From: Mediterranea sp. (in: CFB group bacteria)
GTDB taxonomy: Bacteria > Bacteroidota > Bacteroidia > Bacteroidales > Bacteroidaceae
DNA: 43,826 nucleotides
Direction of reading: 5' to 3'
Assembly (NCBI GenBank): GCA_031261785.1
Contig: JAISIZ010000005.1
Location: 1 to 43,826, forward strand
Below are positions 23,925-32,926 of the stretch, piece by piece. How positions within the stretch are numbered: the first letter of the stretch is position 1; every line of letters begins with the position of its first letter. The notes under the pieces were generated by a model. That model was not told the origin of the DNA. It made no database searches and worked only from the letters and a program-made list of their open reading frames with translations. The translations under genes and the position numbers were made by a program.

Positions 23925-25380
23925 CCTTTGCGGGGACGTGCTTTAGGATGTCGAGCAGATGTTTCCAGAACCGGTCCACGGAGGGGATGTGCATCCGCTC
24001 GTCGGGCGAGTGCACGCCGGTGAGCGTGGGTCCGAAGGAGATCATGTCCAACGTGGGGTACTTGTCGAGGAAGAGGCCGCATTCCAGTCCGGCGTGTATG
24101 GCCTTCACCTTGGCGTCCACGTCGAAAAGTCGGCGGTACGACTGCTCGGCCACTTCGAGGATGGGTGAGTGCGGGTTAGGCTTCCAGCCCGGATACCCTG
24201 AGCCGTAGGTTACCTTGGCTCCGGCGAGCTGGAAGACGGTGCCCACGGTATTGGCCATGTTGTTGCGCGCCGATAGGATGGAGCTTCGCTGGCTGGTCTC
24301 GATGCGTATGACGCGGTCGGGCTTCATCTTCACGGAGGCCAGGTTGGTGGAGGTCTCCACGAGTCCGGGTATGTCGTGACTCATGGCGTCCACGCCGTGC
24401 GGGGCGGCATAGAGAGCTTTCAGCAGTTGCTCGGCCACGTATTGGTCGATGGCCGCGTGGCGAGGGGTCTCGGATTCGAGCGTGATTTGGAGGTCGGGTT
24501 CCACGGCTCCCAGCTCGTCCTCCATTTCGCTGATGAAGAAGTTCAGTTCGGCGCGCAGCTCATGCTTGGCATCATCGGGCACGGCGCAGATGGCGTACGC
24601 TTCACGGGGAATGGCGTTGCGCAGGTTGCCTCCGTCGATCTCAATGAGGTAGAGGTCGTGCCTGGTGGAGAGGTGGGCGAGGAAGCGGCTCAGTATCTTG
24701 TTGGCGTTGCCTCGGCCCAGATGGATGTCTCCCCCTGAGTGTCCGCCTTTCAGCCCTTTCACCGTTATCTTGAAGCAGAAATAGGCTTCGGGCACCTCCT
24801 CTTCTTTATAGGTGAACTCCGCTACGGTGTCGATACCTCCGGCGCAGCCGATGAATATCTCGCCCTCGTCCTCGGAATCGAGGTTCAGCAGGATGTCTCC
24901 GCTCATGAATCCCTTCTCGAGGGCGAAGGCGCCGGTCAGCCCCGTCTCTTCGTCGACGGTGAACAGGCACTCCAGCGGGCCGTGCTCTATGGTGTCGTCG
25001 GCCAGTATGGCCAGCTCGGTGGCCACGCCGATGCCGTTGTCGGCTCCCAATGTGGTACCTTTGGCTTTCATCCACTCTCCCTCGATCTCCGTCTCGATGG
25101 GATCGGTGAGGAAGTCGTGGTGTACGTCGTTGTTCTTTTCGCACACCATGTCGACGTGCGATTGGAGCACCACGGTCTTCAGATTTTCCAAGCCGGGCGT
25201 GGCGGGCTTCTTCATCAGTACATTTCCCGCTTTGTCGATCTTGGTCTCCAATCCGTGTTCCGCACCGAACGCCTTGAGGTAGGCGATGATCTTCTCCTCT
25301 TTCTTCGAAGGGCGGGGCACTTGGCAAATCTCTTCGAAAAACTTGAATACACTTGCCGGTTCTAAATCTTTCTTTTCCAT
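23917..25380 (-). CDS. pepD: aminoacyl-histidine dipeptidase (M20C)
   Basis: A 487-residue metallopeptidase that cleaves Xaa-His and other dipeptides in the cytoplasm. Metal ligands and catalytic residues are visible: His 75 and Asp 77 in LQSHVDMVCEKN, Asp 114 in LGADNGIGVA, and the Glu pair 144-145 in TVDEETGLTGA. The lid domain includes GLKGGHSGGDIHLGRGNANK. No signal peptide is present, as expected. It heads a minus-strand operon with the EEP and GDPD genes. It has the standard length for PepD and nothing odd. Confidence 0.96.
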   Translation of the reverse strand: MEKKDLEPASVFKFFEEICQVPRPSKKEEKIIAYLKAFGAEHGLETKIDKAGNVLMKKPATPGLENLKTVVLQSHVDMVCEKNNDVHHDFLTDPIETEIEGEWMKAKGTTLGADNGIGVATELAILADDTIEHGPLECLFTVDEETGLTGAFALEKGFMSGDILLNLDSEDEGEIFIGCAGGIDTVAEFTYKEEEVPEAYFCFKITVKGLKGGHSGGDIHLGRGNANKILSRFLAHLSTRHDLYLIEIDGGNLRNAIPREAYAICAVPDDAKHELRAELNFFISEMEDELGAVEPDLQITLESETPRHAAIDQYVAEQLLKALYAAPHGVDAMSHDIPGLVETSTNLASVKMKPDRVIRIETSQRSSILSARNNMANTVGTVFQLAGAKVTYGSGYPGWKPNPHSPILEVAEQSYRRLFDVDAKVKAIHAGLECGLFLDKYPTLDMISFGPTLTGVHSPDERMHIPSVDRFWKHLLDILKHVPAKDA

Positions 25381-25463
25381 CTTATTTCTGTTATTTCCAA
25401 ACGGGGCTTGGCACGGTTGCCTTGTCTCGTCTATTGCTAAATATGGTTAATTAGGTAGACTTA

Positions 25464-25496
25464 TCTGAACTCCTTTCTCATTAAAGCCTATCTTTG
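25464..25496 (+). promoter_or_regulatory. probable promoter for the small membrane protein
   Basis: TATCTTTG (25489-25496) matches the -7 box. The upstream box is weak: TCTG at 25464-25467, 21 nt away. The start codon follows about 20 nt after the -7 box, giving a very short leader. Confidence 0.45.
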
Positions 25497-25516
25497 CACT
25501 CACAAAATTAGTAGAA

Positions 25517-25750
25517 ATGCTTGAGACTGTATTGCTTGCTTTGTTAATAGTTGCAATTTCCCTACTATTATTAGGTGTGAAGGTGTTCTTTACGAAGAAC
25601 GGAAAGTTCCCCAACGAACATGTGAGCGGGAACGAGGCTCTTCGCGCCAAAGGTATAGGGTGTGCCCAGTCGCAGGATAGGGAGGCGCGCGAGAAACCGC
25701 GGTTTTCCATCGAAGCGTTCGACAAAGCCTTGAATGATAGCATGAATTAA
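25517..25750 (+). CDS. small single-helix membrane protein, conserved in Bacteroidales
   Basis: A 77-residue protein with an N-terminal membrane helix (LETVLLALLIVAISLLLLGV) and a soluble tail of about 50 residues that carries NGKFPNEHVSGNEALRAKGI followed by GCAQSQDREAREKP. The tail wording looks strongly constrained, and similar short proteins exist in many Bacteroidales as I recall, without an assigned role. The single Cys in GIGCAQSQDRE is notable. It precedes the OmpH-like lipoprotein by 27 bp on the same strand and is preceded by a TATCTTTG promoter, so the two may form an envelope-related unit. Confidence 0.75.
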   Translation: MLETVLLALLIVAISLLLLGVKVFFTKNGKFPNEHVSGNEALRAKGIGCAQSQDREAREKPRFSIEAFDKALNDSMN

Positions 25751-25777
25751 TCATTAACAACATATCAATTTCGTATT

Positions 25778-26380
25778 ATGAATAGAATGAACTACTTCCT
25801 GAACGGCTTGGCTGCCTGTGCATTTATCGTTTTGTTCTCGCAATGTGCTGGTAAGGCTGACAATCAAGCAGTGGCCGAACCAGCTCCTACCAATAACACC
25901 GAACTCTCCGGCATCAAAATCGCTTATGTAGAAATTGATACGTTGTTGGCTCGCTACAACTTCTGTATCGACCTCAACGAAGCGATGGTGAAGAAGAGCG
26001 AAAACGTACGCCTCACCCTGAATCAGAAAGCCAACGCGCTGAACAAAGAGAAGCAGGACTTCCAGAAGAAGGTCGAAAACAACGCTTTCCTGTCGCAGGA
26101 GCGTGCGCAGCAAGAATACAACCGTCTGCTAAAGCTGGAACAGGACTTGCAGGATCTGGGCACGAAGTTGCAGAACGGGCTGCTGGAAGAGAACAACAAG
26201 AACAGTTTGCAGTTTCGCGATTCCATCAACGCTTTCCTGAACGAGTATAACAAGACGCACGGCTACAGCCTGATTTTCAGCAATACCGGTTTCGACAACC
26301 TGCTCTATGCCGACCAGGCGTTCAACATCACGAAAGAGGTCGTGGACGGACTCAACGCTCGCTACGCCCCGAAAAAATAA
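25778..26380 (+). CDS. OmpH/Skp-like lipoprotein
   Basis: A 200-residue member of the OmpH (Skp-type) periplasmic chaperone group. Instead of a plain signal peptide it has a lipobox (LFSQC, lipidated Cys 23), so it is probably anchored in a membrane. The Skp body follows: IKIAYVEIDTLLARYNFCID is the conserved first strand, then a long coiled coil (residues about 65-145, LNQKANALNKEKQDFQKKVE) and the closing strand YSLIFSNTGFDNLLYAD. Skp holds unfolded outer-membrane proteins. Its 3' end overlaps the convergent rhamnosidase gene by 29 bp. Confidence 0.9.
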   Translation: MNRMNYFLNGLAACAFIVLFSQCAGKADNQAVAEPAPTNNTELSGIKIAYVEIDTLLARYNFCIDLNEAMVKKSENVRLTLNQKANALNKEKQDFQKKVENNAFLSQERAQQEYNRLLKLEQDLQDLGTKLQNGLLEENNKNSLQFRDSINAFLNEYNKTHGYSLIFSNTGFDNLLYADQAFNITKEVVDGLNARYAPKK

Positions 26381-29198
26381 CTCCTTTTTTTATGTTTACA
26401 GGGATAAGCCTCACCTTGCCATTCAAACCGGCAGGGAGAGGCTTCCATTGTTTATAGTCGCTGGGGCGGTAGTCCAGTCCCACCATGTTTATCTCCTTGA
26501 ATTTGCGCCATTTCACGCCTTCCCTATCCAGCTCGGCTATTCGGTTGGCCGGGAGGTTGGTGACTTCCACTTCTATCTTGTTTGTCGTGCCCGCTTTCAG
26601 CCATTGGCCTACGTGTAGGCTGAAGGGGACGGCCCACACGCAACCGGCGTCGTGCCCGTTCACACGCACACGGGCACTCTCGCGCACGTCGCCCAGGTCG
26701 AGTATCCAGTCGTCGACATTGGCGGTGCGGGGCAGTTCGAATTCCACCGAGTAGAGGGCGGTGCCCATGTTTCGCCGGGTGTCGGGATGGTCGAGTTTGG
26801 TCCACGGGCTGAGGCTGTCGATGCGGAAGGTATCGGTGATCTTCGGCACGCTCTCCACGAAACGCAGTGTCCAGCCTCGGTCGAGGCACAGCGCTTCGCC
26901 TTGCCTTTCGGAGTAGGCCCAGGGTGTCGCGGCTTGTAGCGGGTGGTTGTATGTCTGGAGGATGACGGATTCGCCCGAGCGCAGCTGGAGGTACACCTGC
27001 GTTTGTCCGTCGGCGGTCTGGCGGAGGCGCGCTTCCCCGCACTTGCCGTCCATGGGGTTGAAGAGGGCGGCGGCCTGCGCCGTGACGGCCAGTGTCACCC
27101 ATCCGTCCACATCCTTGGGTTGCAGAGAGGCGATGAAGTAGTGATATCCCGTGGCATTGCTCCGGCGGATGGCATGCAGGCCATGGCGGGTTCTCATCTC
27201 CTCGGGCTTCACGCCGCAGCGGGCAAACGTGCCTGCGTAGCCGACGCCAGCGTTGTCGTGGTCGGTGCCGGTGACGATCCGTCCTTGTCCTATAGGGGTT
27301 ACGGTGGTCTGCGTGAATGGTTTGGACGAGGCGTCGGGCACCTGCCCGAGGACACGGCGAAATTTTTCCCGGCGCCGTTTCAGGTCGGCGTATCCCGGCA
27401 CGTCCTCGGGGAAATGCTCCAGGAAGACGATCGTGGCTCCTTGGCGGGCCAGGTCAATCAGGTGTTCGAGCACGTCGACGGGCATCAGGCGGGCGTCGGG
27501 GACCACGAGGGCTTTGTAGGCGGTGCCGCCGGCGGTGACGAGCCTTCCCCGCTCGAAGCGGGTGGAGCGGACGAAGGCGTCGGAGATGTAGTCGCCGTCG
27601 TACCCGCTACCGATCATGCGGTGTACGGCGTCGATAAACTTGGGCGCGAGGTCGGGCATCTGGTGGATGCTGAAGAGCGTGAGCCGTCCCGGTTGCTTGT
27701 GCCACACGTCGTACACGGGTAGGTAGATGAGGAAATCGTTGTCGGGCTTGCCCATCTGCAAGAAGCTCTGGCAGCGGGTGATGTATCGGAACATGTAGGG
27801 GGCGTCGCGCCAGATGCTGTTGGTGGGCGCCATGTTGACGCTGGCGTAGAATCGCCATCCCGGCCACTCGGCTTCGCGGGGGGAATAGGGCGTGCCGTGG
27901 AAGAAGGCGTGGTTGACGCCCGAGACGAACATCAGGTCCATGTCGGGCTTGCATTGCGAAAGGGAGGTCCGGAAGTGCTCGGTGAGCCAAGTGAAGGTTT
28001 CCGACGAGGTGAACGGCTTGCCGGCGATGTGCGCGGCCGACGAGGCATATTTCAGCATCGACAGGTCGGAGTCATTCTTGCGGGTGAGCGAATCTTGTCG
28101 CAGTCCCTCGATGTGGAACTGCGACAAACCGAAACCTTCGCACTCGGGAATGTCCACGGCGGCATACACGTCGATGAGGTTGGCCGGCGAGCCATGTGCC
28201 TGGTTGCGGGTGACGCTGCCGTGACGGTGTGCCCAGTCGGTCCACTGTCGGGTGAAGTTCTCCAGCAGCAGGTCGGATAGCGTCTCTCGGTAGTCGGCGA
28301 CGACGCGTCGTGTCGTCGCGAGGCTGTCGTTGGCCTCGTCGAGAAACTCGTCGAAGTGATCTTCCAGCTTGTATCCCCGCCGACGGGCGAATTCCTCCAG
28401 CAGGTCGCCTGTCCAGTCGGCCTGGTACACTTCGTAGGAGTCGTTGAAGAAGGTGTGGGGATAAGGGGTTCCCGTGCCTTGGAAGGCGCGGTCGAAGCGG
28501 TCTAAATAGTTTTTCACCGCCCGCGGGGAGAAGTGGTCCATGACGTATCCCTCGCCACCCGGGGCGGCTCGTTTCACGGTTTGCCGGGTCTTGCCGACGT
28601 AGAGAGTGATGAGGCGCCATTCCCCTTTCACGGGAAGTTCGTAGCGTAAGGTGCCATCGTCGCCTACCAACGCGGTGAGGTCGAGACATCTTCCGCCAGG
28701 GCCGTAAGCCATCACCCGGCTCAGGCGGGCGTAGGGATTCTTTTTAGGGTCGGGGCGGACGGTTGTCTCCACAGTTTTCCATTCCGCGGAGGCGACGCTC
28801 TCGAAGATGGCTTTGGTGGCCGCGTCCTCCAGGCTCACCTCCGGACCGCCGAAGGGCCATCCCGTGCCTGTATTCATGTCGACTTCGATGCCCGTTCGCC
28901 GGCCCTCGGCCTCAGTGTGGCGGAGCATCTCCATCCACTGGGGCGATAGGTAGGCGATGTCGTTCGCGTCGTTTCCTTGCACGCCGTAGATGGGCGTGAT
29001 TTCCACCGCGCCCATTCCCGCTCGGGCGTACTCTTCCAGCAAGTAGCTGAGATTGGGCTTATCGACGGCACTGCCCAGCCACCACCAGCGGGTGCCAGGG
29101 CGCGCCTCTGCCTGTACGGCGGGCCATTGTTGTGCTTGCAGGCTCGTGGTGAGGAGCAGCAGGGCGGCCAGCGTGAGTTGCTTCTTTTTCATCATCAT
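26352..29198 (-). CDS. glycoside hydrolase family 106-like alpha-L-rhamnosidase, exported
   Basis: A 948-residue secreted glycosidase. Three Met codons (29198, 29195, 29192) precede KKKQLTLAALLLLTTSLQAQ, a signal peptide; the extra 41 codons upstream to 29321 are non-coding in character. The N-terminal catalytic region has RWWWLGSAVDKPNLSYLLEE, AGMGAVEITPIYGVQGND and VDMNTGTGWPFGGPEVSLED, all typical of GH106. A C-terminal beta-sandwich (about 800-930: VEFELPRTANVDDWILDLGD, INMVGLDYRPSDYKQWKPLP) closes it. It would release rhamnose from plant or bacterial glycans. No SusCD pair is nearby, so it stands apart from a polysaccharide locus. A CAAAGATA complement at 29256-29263 gives a -7 box. Confidence 0.9.
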   Translation of the reverse strand: MMMKKKQLTLAALLLLTTSLQAQQWPAVQAEARPGTRWWWLGSAVDKPNLSYLLEEYARAGMGAVEITPIYGVQGNDANDIAYLSPQWMEMLRHTEAEGRRTGIEVDMNTGTGWPFGGPEVSLEDAATKAIFESVASAEWKTVETTVRPDPKKNPYARLSRVMAYGPGGRCLDLTALVGDDGTLRYELPVKGEWRLITLYVGKTRQTVKRAAPGGEGYVMDHFSPRAVKNYLDRFDRAFQGTGTPYPHTFFNDSYEVYQADWTGDLLEEFARRRGYKLEDHFDEFLDEANDSLATTRRVVADYRETLSDLLLENFTRQWTDWAHRHGSVTRNQAHGSPANLIDVYAAVDIPECEGFGLSQFHIEGLRQDSLTRKNDSDLSMLKYASSAAHIAGKPFTSSETFTWLTEHFRTSLSQCKPDMDLMFVSGVNHAFFHGTPYSPREAEWPGWRFYASVNMAPTNSIWRDAPYMFRYITRCQSFLQMGKPDNDFLIYLPVYDVWHKQPGRLTLFSIHQMPDLAPKFIDAVHRMIGSGYDGDYISDAFVRSTRFERGRLVTAGGTAYKALVVPDARLMPVDVLEHLIDLARQGATIVFLEHFPEDVPGYADLKRRREKFRRVLGQVPDASSKPFTQTTVTPIGQGRIVTGTDHDNAGVGYAGTFARCGVKPEEMRTRHGLHAIRRSNATGYHYFIASLQPKDVDGWVTLAVTAQAAALFNPMDGKCGEARLRQTADGQTQVYLQLRSGESVILQTYNHPLQAATPWAYSERQGEALCLDRGWTLRFVESVPKITDTFRIDSLSPWTKLDHPDTRRNMGTALYSVEFELPRTANVDDWILDLGDVRESARVRVNGHDAGCVWAVPFSLHVGQWLKAGTTNKIEVEVTNLPANRIAELDREGVKWRKFKEINMVGLDYRPSDYKQWKPLPAGLNGKVRLIPVNIKKGVIFSGRSER

Positions 29199-29481
29199 TT
29201 TCTGCTTTATGGGTGTGCGACACCTTATATAATAGGTAGCGCGGCTTTTCGGCTCCAAAGATACGGCTTGCCGACAGATAATCCTATGGAATACCGTCCA
29301 TAAGCATGGAATATCGTACACTTTGGCAGAATATCCGAAAAGACTCTCGTAATGTACGCCGATGTGAGATTGCGAAGATTGTGAACGAATGTGTTAAGTG
29401 TTAACGCGATAACTCTTAAACGTTAAGTGCCTCGGGTTTCTATTAAACCGTGTTATAAATCAATCCGTTTCTTACTGCTAA

Positions 29482-29512
29482 TTTGCTGTTTAAGTAGAAG
29501 TTCGTACCTTTG
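29482..29512 (+). promoter_or_regulatory. promoter P1 upstream of a hairpin
   Basis: TTTG (29482-29485), 19 nt, TACCTTTG (29505-29512): a full consensus match. Initiation would be near 29519, only about 40 nt before a terminator-like hairpin. Confidence 0.65.
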
Positions 29513-29518
29513 CAACGT

Positions 29519-29588
29519 GTTTTTTTCATAAGTATTAGATTTAAGGTTAACAAAGATTGGCTGCTCGTGAGAGTAGCCATTTTTGTTT
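29519..29588 (+). ncRNA. candidate short RNA or leader, P1 to hairpin
   Basis: A consensus promoter (P1) is followed after about 40 nt by a hairpin with T-run, predicting a transcript of about 65-70 nt. It contains no open frame of note. It could be a small RNA or an attenuated leader of the radical SAM gene. Inferred only from signals; no known RNA family recognised. Confidence 0.35.
29558..29588 (+). terminator. intrinsic terminator between P1 and P2
   Basis: TGGCTGCTC (29558-29566) pairs with GAGTAGCCA (29571-29579) across the loop GTGA (one G-T type mismatch), followed by TTTTTGTTTCT. Well-formed intrinsic terminator on the plus strand. Confidence 0.6.
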
Positions 29589-29595
29589 CTATATA

Positions 29596-29626
29596 TTTGC
29601 TTTTACGAAGAAACGCGTTACCTTTG
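29596..29626 (+). promoter_or_regulatory. promoter P2 of the radical SAM gene
   Basis: TTTG (29596-29599), 19 nt, TACCTTTG (29619-29626), a second full consensus. It starts transcription near 29633, about 35 nt before the ATG. Confidence 0.65.
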
Positions 29627-29667
29627 TGTGGCCAATATTGGCACACGTCCTTTTAAAAGATGAAGCA

Positions 29668-30630
29668 ATGTCCAATCCTCCCCTCTACGCCGACTTCGCC
29701 ACCTTCCTCCAGCGATATTTCCCTGGCGCCAAAGTGCAGAAAATCTCCCTGAACGCGGGCTTTACCTGCCCCAACCGCGACGGGACGAAAGGGCAGGGGG
29801 GATGTACCTACTGCAACAACCAGACGTTCAACCCCGAATATTGTCGCGACGATAAACCCATCGCGGAGCAATTAGAGGAGGGAAAGCGTTTCTTCGCCCG
29901 CAAATATCCCGGGATGAAATACTTGGCCTACTTCCAGGCCTATACCAACACTTACGATGAGCTGGAGAGCCTGCGGCGCAAGTACGAAGAGGCGTTGGCC
30001 GTGCCTGGCGTCGTAGGACTGATTGTAGGCACACGCCCCGACTGCATGCCCGACGAGTTGCTCGCCTACCTCGGCGAGCTGAACAGGCGGACCTTCCTGA
30101 TGGTTGAATACGGCATCGAGACCACCGACGACGACATCTTGCGGCGCGTCAACCGGGGGCACACCTACGCCGAGACGGCAGAGGCGGTGCGACGGACGGC
30201 CGAACGGGGCATCCTCACGGGCGGACACGTCATCCTCGGGCTACCCGGTGAGACGCGCGCGGGCCTGCTGGCACAAGCCGGCGAGATCTCGCGCCTGCCC
30301 CTCTCCACGCTCAAGATCCACCAGCTGCAACTTGTCCGCGGCACACGGATGGCTCGGGAGTACGCATTGAATCCAACTGACTTTCAACTCTATAGCGACG
30401 TGGACGAATATATCGACCTGGTGATCGATTACGTGGAAAGGTTGCGTCCCGACTTGGTGGTCGAACGATTCGTTTCCCAATCGCCACACGAGCTGTTAGT
30501 CGCCCCCGATTGGGGACTGAAAAACCACGAGTTCGTAGCACGTCTGCAAAAAAGGATGAAAGAAAGGGGGGCTTATCAAGGGAATAAGTGGACGGATTCC
30601 GAAAAAAGGATTAATTTCGCGGGCGAATAA
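29668..30630 (+). CDS. TIGR01212 family radical SAM protein (YhcC-like)
   Basis: A 320-residue radical SAM enzyme. The cluster-binding motif is CPNRDGTKGQGGCTYCNN, the CX(n)CxxC variant with longer first spacing that marks the TIGR01212/YhcC family. Further parts: YLAYFQAYTNTYDELESLRR, GTRPDCMPDELLAYL, LMVEYGIETTDDDILRRVNR and GGHVILGLPGETRAG. The start at 29668 is chosen because both promoters and the terminator lie inside the longer frame from 29557. The substrate of the family is not known for certain; a role in tRNA or RNA modification is suspected. It is followed after 14 bp by the flavodiiron gene. Confidence 0.93.
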   Translation: MSNPPLYADFATFLQRYFPGAKVQKISLNAGFTCPNRDGTKGQGGCTYCNNQTFNPEYCRDDKPIAEQLEEGKRFFARKYPGMKYLAYFQAYTNTYDELESLRRKYEEALAVPGVVGLIVGTRPDCMPDELLAYLGELNRRTFLMVEYGIETTDDDILRRVNRGHTYAETAEAVRRTAERGILTGGHVILGLPGETRAGLLAQAGEISRLPLSTLKIHQLQLVRGTRMAREYALNPTDFQLYSDVDEYIDLVIDYVERLRPDLVVERFVSQSPHELLVAPDWGLKNHEFVARLQKRMKERGAYQGNKWTDSEKRINFAGE

Positions 30631-30644
30631 CCATTTAAAAAAGC

Positions 30645-31844
30645 ATGGAACAGAAATCAAGAATTAAAGGAAATGTCCACTATGTGGGCGTGAACGACCG
30701 CAATAAACATCGTTTCGAAGCGTTGTGGCCTCTGCCCCACGGCGTTTCGTATAACTCTTATCTGATCGACGACGAGATGGTGGCGCTGATCGACACCGTC
30801 GACATCTGCTACTTCGAGATATTTCTCGATAAAATCAAGCGAGTGATAGGCGAACGCCCGATCAACTACCTCATCATAAACCACATGGAACCCGACCACT
30901 CGGGTTCGTTGAGGCTCATCAAGCAGCAATATCCCGACATTGTCATCGTGGGCAACAAACATACCCAAGGCATGGTGGAGGGATTCTACGGCATAGTGGG
31001 CGAATACTACCAGGTGAACGAGGGCGATTACCTCTTGCTGGGCAAGCATAAACTGAAATTCTATATGACGCCCATGGTGCACTGGCCCGAGACGATGATG
31101 ACTTTCGACGAGACGGAGGGCATGTTATTCTCGGGCGACGGATTCGGCGCTTTCGGCGCGCTCCACGGAGGATTCCTCGACACGCAGATCAACACCGACC
31201 TCTATTGGCGCGAGATGGAACGCTATTATTCCAACATCGTGGGCAAGTACGGCGGCCCGGTGCAGAAGGCATTGCAAAAACTGAAAGGCCTGCCCATCTC
31301 AGTCATTTGCTCCACACACGGGCCGGTGTGGATGGACAACATCGCTCACGTGGTGGACATATACGACCGCATGAGCCGCTACGACGCCGACGAAGGCGTG
31401 GTGGTAGTGTATGGCAGCATGTATGGCAACACCGAGCGAATGGCCGAAGTGGTGGCCGAGGAGCTGTCCGCGCAGGGCATCCGCAACGTGGTGATGCACA
31501 ACGTGGCGAAGAGCGACGGCTCATACATCATTGCCGACATCTTTCGCTACCGCGGACTCATCATCGGATCGCCTACGTACAACAACCGCCTCTTCCCCGA
31601 AGTGGAGTATGTGCTGGACATGATTCTGGGCCGCGACATGAAACGGCGATACCTGGGATACTTCGGCTCGTTCACCTGGGCGGGAACGGCGGTGCGACAC
31701 CTGGCCGACTTCGCCGAGAAGAGCAGGTTCGAGATCGTGGGCGAACCCGTGGAGATGAAACAGGCGATGAAGGAACTGGTGTACACCCAGTGCGAGAACC
31801 TGGGACGTGCCATGGCCGAACGCCTGAAGAAGGATCGCGCGTAG
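30645..31844 (+). CDS. A-type flavodiiron protein (FprA-like O2/NO reductase)
   Basis: A 399-residue cytoplasmic enzyme that reduces O2 to water (and/or NO), protecting anaerobes. The N-terminal metallo-beta-lactamase-type domain keeps the diiron ligands: His 80, Glu 82, Asp 84, with His 85 in HMEPDHSGS, His 146 (MVHWPE), Asp 165 (FSGDGFG) and His 225 (CSTHGPVW). The C-terminal flavodoxin domain begins at GVVVVYGSMYGNTERMAEVV and ends with FGSFTWAGTAV. No rubredoxin domain is fused, so it is class A. The gene follows the radical SAM gene after 14 bp, so likely the same transcript. Confidence 0.96.
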   Translation: MEQKSRIKGNVHYVGVNDRNKHRFEALWPLPHGVSYNSYLIDDEMVALIDTVDICYFEIFLDKIKRVIGERPINYLIINHMEPDHSGSLRLIKQQYPDIVIVGNKHTQGMVEGFYGIVGEYYQVNEGDYLLLGKHKLKFYMTPMVHWPETMMTFDETEGMLFSGDGFGAFGALHGGFLDTQINTDLYWREMERYYSNIVGKYGGPVQKALQKLKGLPISVICSTHGPVWMDNIAHVVDIYDRMSRYDADEGVVVVYGSMYGNTERMAEVVAEELSAQGIRNVVMHNVAKSDGSYIIADIFRYRGLIIGSPTYNNRLFPEVEYVLDMILGRDMKRRYLGYFGSFTWAGTAVRHLADFAEKSRFEIVGEPVEMKQAMKELVYTQCENLGRAMAERLKKDRA

Positions 31845-31883
31845 ACCGGAATTTTTAATTAAACAATATAAAACAACTGACCT

Positions 31884-32690
31884 ATGAGACTTATCATCCA
31901 ACCGGATTACCGGTCTGTGTCCCTCTGGGCGGCGCATCACGTGGCCGCCAAGATAAAGAACGCCAGCCCCACTCCCGAGAAACCTTTCGTGCTGGGCTGC
32001 CCCACCGGCTCCTCGCCGTTAGGCATGTACAAGGCGTTGATCGACCTGAACAAACAAGGTCTCGTCTCCTTCCGGAACGTGGTGACGTTCAACATGGACG
32101 AGTACGTGGGATTGCCCAAGGAACATCCCGAGAGCTACTACTCGTTCATGTGGAACAACTTCTTCGGACATATCGACATCAAGCCCGAGAACACCAACCT
32201 GCTGAACGGTAACGCGCCCGACCTCGACGAGGAGTGCGCGCGCTACGAGGAGAAGATACGCTTCTATGGGGGTATCGACCTCTTTATGGGAGGTATCGGT
32301 CCCGACGGGCATATCGCCTTCAACGAGCCTGGCTCGTCGCTCACCTCGCGTACCCGGCAGAAGTCGCTCACTACGGACACCATCATTGCCAACTCCCGAT
32401 TCTTCGACAACGACATCAACAAGGTGCCCAAGACGGCGCTGACCGTCGGCGTGGGTACCGTGCTTTCGGCCAAGGAGGTGATGATCATCGTCAACGGACA
32501 CGGCAAGGCCCGTGCGCTACAGCACGCCGTCGAGGGTGGCATCACGCAGATGTGGACCATCAGCGCCCTGCAGATGCACGAGCGTGGCATCATTGTGTGC
32601 GACGATGCCGCTACCGACGAACTGAAGGTGGGCACCTACCGCTACTTCAAGGATATTGAGGCGGGACACCTGGAGCCGGAAGAAGTTTAA
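31884..32690 (+). CDS. nagB: glucosamine-6-phosphate deaminase
   Basis: A 268-residue enzyme converting glucosamine 6-phosphate to fructose 6-phosphate and ammonia, linking amino-sugar use to glycolysis. Catalytic features are Asp 72-Glu 73 in FNMDEYVGL and Asp 141, His 143 and Glu 148 in [25 protein letters not shown] binds phosphate. Length is standard for the hexameric NagB. It follows the flavodiiron gene by 39 bp, with an AT-rich gap (AATTTTTAATTAAACAATAT), and is followed by a strong terminator. No nagA is adjacent. The rhamnosidase and nagB nearby do not obviously act together. Confidence 0.96.
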   Translation: MRLIIQPDYRSVSLWAAHHVAAKIKNASPTPEKPFVLGCPTGSSPLGMYKALIDLNKQGLVSFRNVVTFNMDEYVGLPKEHPESYYSFMWNNFFGHIDIKPENTNLLNGNAPDLDEECARYEEKIRFYGGIDLFMGGIGPDGHIAFNEPGSSLTSRTRQKSLTTDTIIANSRFFDNDINKVPKTALTVGVGTVLSAKEVMIIVNGHGKARALQHAVEGGITQMWTISALQMHERGIIVCDDAATDELKVGTYRYFKDIEAGHLEPEEV

Positions 32691-32798
32691 GGAAAAAAGG
32701 GCTTCATGCCCAAAGATAGATCTGCGGTTCCGGATAGACACAGGATATTCCCAGGACCCCGAAAAAAACGACTTGTCGCTTTCGCGGCTTCGCTTATT

Positions 32799-32866
32799 AT
32801 GATAGCTCGCGGATCGAAGAAAGGGTATTGCGCCCATTTCTTCGCCCGCGAGCTATCATTTTTTTG
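32799..32866 (+). terminator. strong intrinsic terminator after nagB
   Basis: A long stem: ATGATAGCTCGCGG (from 32799) pairs with CCGCGAGCTATCAT (to 32859), continued by GAAGAAA/TTTCTTC and GGG/CCC around the loop TATTGCG, followed by seven T. One of the most convincing terminators in the window. Confidence 0.85.
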
Positions 32867-32926
32867 TTCCCGACTTTTTATTTCCCGAATAGAATGGTAT
32901 ATTTGCGTCTCAAAATGATCCATGCT

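Larger units (their letters stand above)
29199..29667. other. 469-bp regulatory intergenic region
   Basis: Divergent promoters occupy this gap: a -7 box for the rhamnosidase at 29263-29256 (minus), and two plus-strand promoters at 29482-29512 and 29596-29626 with a terminator-like hairpin between them. The stretch 29265-29480 holds nothing I recognise. Confidence 0.6.

Noticed and set aside
29557..29667. Upstream extension of the radical SAM gene to 29557
   Set aside because: The extension covers a terminator hairpin and a complete promoter, and the family N-terminus begins at the ATG at 29668.
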